Below are positions 56,963-64,000 of a DNA stretch of 64,000 nt, in pieces. This DNA comes from Hygrocybe punicea (lineage: Eukaryota; Basidiomycota; Agaricomycetes; Agaricales; Hygrophoraceae): the NCBI GenBank assembly GCA_963556145.1, contig OY744464.1:7353508-7417507 (forward strand), read 5' to 3'. Numbering within the stretch: position 1 is the stretch's first letter; every line of letters begins with the position of its first letter. Both the position numbers and the translations under genes were made by a program. Below the pieces are notes generated by a model that saw only the letters and a program-made list of their open reading frames with translations, was not told the origin of the DNA and ran no database searches.

Positions 56963-59900
56963 CCATGATGTGACCAAGGTGATCGTGAATATTACTGTTC
57001 AGCTATGCTTGCATTGTTTCGACCTTGGCGCTCTGGATATGACTTAAAAACCAAAGATCAATCTTGGGATGAGTCATTTTTAAAATATGAGTTTAGTCAA
57101 AGACAAAGGGAGCTGATGGACAATTTCAATATAAAATATGAGTGTCTTGATGCACGTGATGACTTCCATGCACAGCTTAAACAGGGTTCAGTAGTTTTAC
57201 CAAGTTGGTCTGATGATTATGATCTGATATTAAACCACAATCATTCAGAACAAGTACTTGGTGACTTTCAGAACAACAATGAACTGGCAGAGTTACATGA
57301 GGAGTTCAATGCTGACTTCAATGAAACTGGTAAGCATGAGAAGAAACATCAAGTTGACATGGCAACTATGCGAGCAGTAATGACTCAAACAGGTTGGACA
57401 GAGGCTATCCTTCTGAAGTCATCAGATGTTCAGCTACCAGTACCTGAAATAATACAAACAGGGAGTCAGTGGAAAGCTGATGTGCAGAAGAAAAGACAAG
57501 ACCTACTTGAAAACAGAGTTGAAAACTTGCCAAGTCATGCTAATGAATCTCTAACATGCAAACAAGGCAATCCTTCAATATATAACAATGTAAAAATTGT
57601 TGATAAGTCATATCTTGAGCAAGGTTATCACTCTGGTATCTCTAGATCAACAATGGACAACATTATGAAAGACTTCCAACTGAATGTAGAACAAAAAAGA
57701 GCATTTTACATTGTTGCAAATCATGCATCCAATAGAAAATTTGAGCAATTGAAAATGTATATTGGTGGTATGGGTGGCACAGGTAAAACCCAGGTTTTGA
57801 AGGCTTTGGTACAGCTTTTCAATGTGAATAATGAAAAACACCGTTTTGTGATTGTTGCCCCTACTGGAACAGCCGTGGCTCTGCTAGCAGGATCTACATA
57901 TCATTACATGTTTGGATTAAATGAGAATTCTAGTGACCATATATCAAACAATCAGATTGCACAGTTGAAGTCACGATTACAAGGTGTTGATTATATTTTT
58001 TTTGATGAGGTGTCAATGTTATCTTGTCGAGATATGTATCGTATCAGTGTAAGAATGGCCAAAATTTTCAATGAAACAGAAGTGCCTTTTGGTGGATTAA
58101 ACATGATATTTGCAGGAGACTTTGCTCAACTACCCCCTGCACTAGGACATGAACATGCATCTCTCTATAGTAGAACAGTTGGTGGCAGATCTACTAACCA
58201 CACAGATCAAGAAGCTGCCATTGGAAAAGCCTTGTGGCACCAAGTCACAACTGTTGTTATACTAAGAGAAATCATGAGACAAAGACAACAGACAAAAGAA
58301 GATGCTCAACTACGACAAGCCCTTACAAATATGCGATACAAAGCTTGTACTCTGGAAGATCTTGTCTTTTTGCGATCACATGTTTCTAGTAATTTACCTC
58401 GTCGTTTGTCAATCAATGATGAAGAATTCAGACAAGTCTCTATAATCACTGCTCTCAACATTCACAAAGATGAAATTAATCATCTTGGGTCATTGAGATT
58501 TTCAAAGGAGATAGGTCAGCCATTGACTGACTTTTTTTCTGATGACTCAATTTGTTCACAGGAAAGGCAAAAAAAAAGGCATTTATCTTGCCTTGTTGTA
58601 AGTCACAACACTACCATATCAGATAATGTTCAAGAGATTCTGTGGAATCAACCACATAGTTCTAACTCCAAATGTATACCTGGTAAACTATCTTTGTGTG
58701 TTGGAATGCCAGTGATTATTCGAAATAATAGTGCAACTAAACTATGTATCACCAGAGGTCAAGAAGGCACTGTTTATTGCTGGCAGTCTGCAATAGGTTC
58801 CAGAGGTCAGAGAATTCTGGATACTTTGTTTATAAAACTCCACAATCCACCACAGAATGTTAAATTAAATGGATTACCTGAGAATGTTGTTCCATTAACA
58901 AGAACAAGTGTTACTATTGATTGTGCTTTACCTGATGATTTTTCTATTACTCTATCCCACAGTCAAGTGGAAGTACTTCCTAATTTCTCAATGACAGACT
59001 TCCTCACAAGGAAAAACTAGGCCTAATAATCCAGTGGACCTTAACAATAGTCGTTCTCATCAGTCTTATTATACTGCATTGTCACGGAGTGCATCAGCTG
59101 CTGGTACAGTTATTTTGCAGGGATTTGATGCAAAGAAGATAACAGGAGGTGCATCTGGTGCATTGCGTCAAGAATTCCGTGAACTGGAGCTTCTGGATGA
59201 GATAGTTCATTTGAGATATGAATGTAAGTTGGACAAGTCTGTTGTTGGTGATTGCAGAAATTCACTGATACATACTTTCAGAAAATGGAAAGGAGAATAT
59301 TATGTACCTGCCAATGTGCACAAAGCTATTCGTTGGAATAAGTCATATGTTTTCAATGTAGATTCAATTGTTGATATCCCCTGGAAAATTCTGGGAAAAG
59401 CCCAGAAGGGCCAAGAAGTCAGTACTTTAAAGTCACAATTTTTGCCTGCAGCAGGGACTTCTCCTGCCAAATTTTGTCAGCCATCAGCTGTCAAGAGAAA
59501 GGTCAGTGGCTCTCGAGTGGCACCTCAAAAGAAAAAAGTGAAAACTAATCATGTTGTTGATAGTCTTCCAACAACCTCTATTAATGTTCCTCAGGGTACT
59601 CGTTGGCACAATAACAGTTGTGCATATGACTCAGTTGTATCTATATTGTATGGTATCTGGCAAGATGACAGAACTCTGTATTCAAATTCTTTTAGAAATT
59701 TAAATGGTGAGTTTCTAGGGCTTTTGGTAGATGGTTTTTCCAGATATTATAATGGTGAGTACTCATTGGAAGATGTTCATGATCTTTTGAGGTGTCATTT
59801 ACATCAGCATGCACCACAGAGTTTTCCATGGGGAAGGGACACTAGTGTTGATGCTATCTTATATATGTTGTTGGCAACTAGAACCCCTGTTCTTTCTTCC

Positions 59901-60198
59901 AACCTTTCTTGTCCTCAACGTCATCCTGTTGCTAGAGATCAATTAGCATTACTGAGTAATTGCAATAAATGTTGGAGGGATCACTTCTGGATCTATCCAG
60001 AGTGACATTGATTTGTTTGTGAATGTCACTGGTTCAAAGTGCACAACCTGTAATGACTCACTACTCAGGAAATTCAAGTTTGTGTGTTCTCCTCAGATAT
60101 TAGCCTATCCTGTGTCTGGTGTTAATATGACTGTTAACCATACCTTGGCAGTACTAGTTGAAGGACAGTTACACCAGTATTGTCTCAAAGGTGTTATA
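56963..60198 (+). pseudogene. Helitron 3' half: PIF1-like helicase plus C-terminal cysteine-peptidase-like domain
   Basis: The frame enters at the pogo-like element boundary within the conserved DREYYCSAMLALFRPWRSG block and runs to 59020. Helicase motifs: Walker A MGGTGKTQVLKAL (about 57773), Walker B IFFDEVSML (about 57994), IFAGDFAQLPPALG (about 58110). A single-base loss near 58999 shifts the reading into 59000-60005 (GKTRPNNPVDLNNSRSHQSY, YTALSRSASAAGTVILQGF), i.e. the last helicase motif. A basic linker and a C-terminal domain follow, starting GTRWHNNSCAYDSVVSILYG (about 59596) with a candidate catalytic Cys, as known for OTU-like or related peptidase domains at the end of basidiomycete Helitron proteins. 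A further segment to 60190 is cut by the second pogo-like copy. The Rep/HUH half is absent. Confidence 0.8.
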
Positions 60199-60383
60199 TA
60201 CTGTACCAATCCGGTCAGTTCACCGGTCACACGTCATGCTCAACCTCAAACCGGTGAAATGTCACGCATGTCACACGTAATGGGCAGGCCTGGTGAACTG
60301 CCCAGACCATCGCTAAATATAGTAATTTTCTAAATATGGTAATTACGTGTAATCAAAACATGCCATAGGAAAACAGTCATAAT

Positions 60384-63189
60384 TTACTCAATGTCAGACA
60401 TCTCTCCGTCCCAATGCCTTGCGAAGTCTTTCACGCTATAGAGAGTGTTCACCTTTTTCTTCCTCTTCCCCCTCCCCATCTCTTCTTCGACATCGGGCTT
60501 CGGTATCTCGTCAAGGTTCTCAGCGTCGGTTGCCATGGCCAAACCACCGTTCTCACGGGACACGACACACAAAAGCGTTTTGGGGGGAATTGGTTCTTGG
60601 TGAGTGGCTGCTAGCACATCTTTCAGACATGCGTCACTGTCATCTAGGTCATCTTCGTCGTCTGGATCATTGATGAAGTCTTCGGCAATCAACACGCTTG
60701 TTATCGGTCGTTGATGGTGGTCGTTTTCACGGGTCAACTCATCCCTTCAAGGGATCCTTCTTGGTGCGTAGTTCCCTTATTTTTTCTTGCATCTCCTGTG
60801 ATCTGAGGCTATCATGTGAAAGGTTCCATTTCCTAACAATGCATAGATGGAAGGCCTGCCAGTGTTTCTCGGTGAGTCACAATGAATTCAAAGGCATTTG
60901 ATGGGGACTAACCTTTTGCACGATCTCTTTTTTATTCAGGGTAATGTAGGCTTTCCACAACCATCTGACGCTTGCATTACGAAGGGTTGGCAGGCGGTCA
61001 TCAAGATGGTGTAGTAGTGGGTAGTGCCCCACTACTACTAGTAGATCACGTGACTGTTCCCACGTTCCGTAGGATTACCTTGTGTGTAGATAGCTTATGA
61101 GATCTCAGCTTGTCACACCACCCCGAGACCACTGAGGCACCAGTAGGGACCCCTAGTCCCTACTACAATAGAATTCTTCTCCCTTATCATATTGGGTAAG
61201 TGCCATGGTTATGACATCTTCGACAAAACACTGATTCGTGATGTGTTTAAATGGCCTTTGGATGCCAACATTGCAAGGCTGGGCCACTCTCGTGCATCCG
61301 CTGGGCACAAAATCAATCAAGATTGTCGGGTGCTCTTTGTACATCCAATCTAAGAATTCCTCGGAATGATGGACACTCCATACATCAATTGTCCACAACA
61401 AGTGCTGGTTCGGTGACCTTTTTAACCTTACCTTTGTTTCCTCCAGGTATGGTGCAAGAATATTGTCGATGAAGAGGCGCATGGTGTTTTGATTTGACCA
61501 GTACATTTTAGTTCCAGAATGATTGAATCGCATTCCAGCCTGAATAGCGTCTGCATAGTGTGCCGAGCTGGGATCGGGGCATGATCGTTGAGTTTTCCCG
61601 TGATATATTGCTTGGAACGGCAGCAAAGTGCCGCCGCCGGTGACCATTACCATCACTGTGAAAGCTCGCTTCTCTGTGGCGCCTATTACTGACACTTGCT
61701 TGGACCCTCTTTCAGCATATGTTAACTTGTCGCCAGGTGCATAGAGCCGCTGCATCTGATCTGAATTGCTGAAAAGTTCATCGGGAATATCATATTCCTT
61801 GATAAGGTATGCCTTTCGTATTGCTGACATCTCGCATTGATCCTCCCAATCATCAGGCAACTTGTGAGCAGCCCGGGTTCCTTTATGACGGGTCCAACCC
61901 AATGCACTGTTTAACCATCTGCAGATGAAGGTGTCGGAGGCCCGGAACTTTGAGCCGTCATTGAACACACACTGCATGATTGCTGGCTCCTCCCAAATGA
62001 TTGTGGTGACCATGATCCCTGGGACACTAATAACTGATATTGGTGCTCTTGACATACGAAGCACCATCAGTTGTTGCTTAATTTTTTCAGCCACGGCAGG
62101 GTATTCACTCTAGGCGAGATCTCAATGATTTATCCATGATGTCAATGCTGGTTACTCACAAATATTCCTCGCGGTCCTCCATTGGAATGCCCCGGGGTAT
62201 TCCCAGCTTTAACTTTGCGGAGGGTTTCATCTGACCATCTCAGCTTGGGTCCTGACCGATCGATCCAACCCTTCACGGTCTCCCGTGTTAGCTGCCTGAA
62301 TATTTCTGGATTTCTTCCTTTGGCAATCTTCACAATTGCACTGGCACTCATATCCCATCCTGCAACCTTACCGGCTTGCTCAATCATCCTCCAACACAGT
62401 GGCGTAAACCAATTATGGTATTTGGCAGAATGCTGCTCTCGTTTTTGTTTTCGGCCCTTTGCGATCATGGTTTTTTATTCTTTTCTCCAGCTGACGAGCT
62501 GGCCATGTTTCTTCTGCCAAATCCAGTTTGCCCCTCTTGGTCAGTCCAGAATCCGTCAAATCCAGCTGGGTTATTTTCCGTTTGGTTCCCCATGGGCTTC
62601 AGATTCCCTCTTGAATTTCCTTCTCGTACTTCTGTTTACGAAGCTTACGTTGCCGGTGCATTGCTAGCTCTCGTTTCTTGCTAGCCTTTTCAGCCTTAGC
62701 CTTGACTGCAGCTTCCTCAATTTGTGAGTCATCGACCTCCTCATACATCTGTCAGCTAACCCTGGCCAAATTTTGCCTGTGTTCCTCCGGGGAACATGGC
62801 TTGAAGAAGGCTAACAATGGACCTGACCCACAGCTAAGTGCTGTGCGCACTGAGGAGTCAATTTGAATTTTGCCTGTGCCTTTTTTGTTCGTGACAACCC
62901 CTTTTGCATCCACCGCCTGGTTACTGGGTCCCAACGCCTTATTCTGGGCATGGGATATGTTCTCGTCATCAGATTCAGAAGGGGATGATGATGACGACTC
63001 GCTGTCGGTGATATCCCTGGATGCTGATGTGTTGTCAGATCTGATGGAATGAACTGATCCGACATCAATGTCTGAATCCCCATCATTGGTTGCTGGCCAC
63101 GGCATGAGAATGCTTGGCTGGTAGGGAGACATAGCAGAGGCCTCGATGGCAGCACACTGCCTGTCCATCAGTGCATGTGTCCCATACAT
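60384..63189 (-). pseudogene. pogo/Tigger-like DDE_1 transposase, copy 2
   Basis: Mirror of 53967-56777. The catalytic segment is 62094-61153 and differs from copy 1 by one residue at most positions compared (VLRMSRAP against VLRTSRAP). It carries the same Asp-to-Asn change (QPCNVG), the same solo LTR (61010-61167), the same TGA codons and the same one-base slip. The extra 5-bp deletion alters the N-terminal segment (frame restarts at 62468). The shared lesions show that both copies descend from one already broken element. Confidence 0.75.
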
Positions 63190-63204
63190 GCATATGAAAT
63201 ACTG

Positions 63205-63400
63205 ACCTGATTCTTATGTTGGGTGAAGACATGATGCAAGACCTCCAACCTCCCCACCGTGACGTTTTTGGGATTGATCAAGGGGTGATCTGCTGCCAAG
63301 AAGAAATGGAACAACACATTCCCTGCCAGAAGGCCACACACGAGATTGAATCGGCTTGATGTGTGATCGGTAGGCTCTGGTATGTGAACCGGACTGACGT
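63205..63400 (-). pseudogene. Ulp1-like protease, copy 2, 3' part
   Basis: Mirror of about 53756-53945. It includes the Gln-x5-Cys region with the same TG slip and is cut off at 63400 by the LTR element. Confidence 0.65.
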
Positions 63401-63557
63401 TGGAGTAGTAGCGAGGGCTGTGTCACGTGACTCAGTTCCCACGGTTCGTGTTGTTTGTTGGTTCCCAAAGTAGCTAGAAGACAACCGAACCAATCCACGA
63501 CCTTCGAGACTCGAGACTCAGTTCTTCGTTAGACGTCCGAGACTCCAGACCACTCCA
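63401..63557 (+). repeat. 5' LTR of an LTR retrotransposon
   Basis: 157 bp beginning TGGAGT and ending ACTCCA, a perfect 6-bp terminal inversion with TG...CA ends. It starts exactly where the pogo-like copy 2 is interrupted (after GACGT). A primer-binding-site candidate follows three bases later. It shares TCACGTGACT...TTCCCACG with the solo LTRs at 55994 and 61010. Confidence 0.7.
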
Positions 63558-64000
63558 ACGTGGTGATGAGAGCAGCATTCGACCTCTACACCCAATAGAC
63601 TCACCAGAGACCCAAGAAGAGCACGCGACCTGAGACCCGAGACCAGAGCACAGAGACCAGACCCAATCACCGAAACCTAAATACACACCAAGACGTCGTA
63701 CCTACACCCATACATTCCCACGCGAGATCTTCGTAGATTGTTCATCTCAAACCGTTCCCGAGACGAACGAGGTAGATTCACAAGCAGTTCAACCTCCCTA
63801 TCGAGCTCACGAACAACAACTCCAACCCCGGAATCATCCATCACCACCTCATCCAACAACTCAGAATTCTCCAGCCGCAGCGCACCAGACACACCACCCA
63901 CATCACCAACCGCACAACAACACGACCCACCACCCCGACCAAAAATGGGCGAATCGGGATCCCTACGTTGGGATGGGGGACCTGACGAAAAGTTAGCGCC
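63558..64000 (+). mobile_element. LTR retrotransposon leader and gag start, cut by the window end
   Basis: A GC- and CA-rich leader with CGAGACTC/GAGACC motifs leads to ATG at 63943, opening a frame MGESGSLRWDGGPDEKLA that runs off the window. This is a plausible gag start, but too little is present to assign Gypsy or Copia. Confidence 0.5.
63561..63576 (+). promoter_or_regulatory. primer-binding site candidate
   Basis: TGGTGATGAGAGCAGC, three bases after the LTR, resembles the initiator-methionine tRNA complementary site TGGTATCAGAGC used by many LTR retrotransposons. The match is imperfect at three or four positions. Confidence 0.55.

Larger units (their letters stand above)
60201..63400 (-). 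mobile_element. pogo/Tigger-like transposon, copy 2, inverted, interrupted by an LTR element
   Basis: Starts beside TA (60199-60200) with CTGTACCAATCCGGTCAGTT and is the reverse complement of 53756-56960 with only scattered substitutions and a 5-bp deletion near 62460-62470 (CCTCA missing after GATCGCAAA). Similarity stops exactly at the start of an LTR at 63401, so the remainder of the element, including its far terminal repeat, is expected beyond the window. Confidence 0.87.

Noticed and set aside
1..64000. tRNA, rRNA, CRISPR arrays, bacterial promoters or operons
   Set aside because: No cloverleaf-like tRNA, rRNA core sequence or regularly spaced identical short repeats were noticed, and intron structure and gene content are eukaryotic.

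Overview
The window looks like nuclear DNA of an agaricomycete (mushroom-forming basidiomycete) fungus. Introns are about 47-80 bp with GT-AG ends, there are no operons or bacterial signals, and the gene families (Plavaka transposase, C2-NACHT-WD40 STAND proteins, alpha-type kinases, Helitrons with a C-terminal peptidase-like domain) are typical of Agaricomycetes. Most of the sequence is nested transposable elements. The ordinary genes sit mainly between 28.5 and 40.2 kb.

Layout. 1-12.4 kb: a dead PIF/Harbinger-type element (transposase remnant on +, Myb/SANT-like partner gene on -). The partner gene is split by a 9-kb hAT-like insertion (about 2931-11937) and hit again by a 307-bp hAT-type MITE with a perfect 8-bp target duplication. 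Inside the 9-kb insertion are low-complexity DNA, an almost intact Tc1-like transposon (5009-7722) carrying a second gene, a long polypyrimidine tract, and a KDZ-like fragment. 13.0-19.0 kb: an intact small OB-fold-like gene followed by a degraded Helitron Rep-helicase. 20-28.1 kb: a pair of inverted repeats (about 0.8 kb) enclosing a broken integrase-like gene (+) and an alpha-kinase-like gene (-). A palindromic MITE sits in an intron of the integrase gene.

28.5-40.2 kb is the gene core: a nine-exon C2-NACHT-WD40 receptor-like gene whose exon lengths sum to an uninterrupted 1700-codon frame, a 3' fragment of RNA polymerase II subunit RPB1 with its CTD heptads, and a nine-exon COG6 gene (801 codons). 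40.2-45.1 kb: two back-to-back fold-back elements close to the COG6 start, then a Plavaka transposase with two in-frame TGA codons. 45.8-48.4 kb: a DUF6532-like gene, also with two TGA codons. 48.6-51.3 kb: two more long palindromic elements and a 151-bp tandem repeat.

52.7-64 kb: a 4.2-kb TA-flanked pogo/Tigger-like transposon encoding a Ulp1-like cysteine protease and a DDE transposase, then the 3' half of a Helitron (PIF1 helicase plus cysteine-peptidase-like domain), then a second, inverted, nearly identical copy of the pogo-like element. An LTR retrotransposon whose 5' LTR, primer-binding site and gag start lie at the window end interrupts that second copy.

A recurrent theme is that broken element genes are broken mostly by TGA, often where related proteins have arginine, as expected from C-to-T change at CGA codons. 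All family assignments come from reading the translations by eye; no database search was run.
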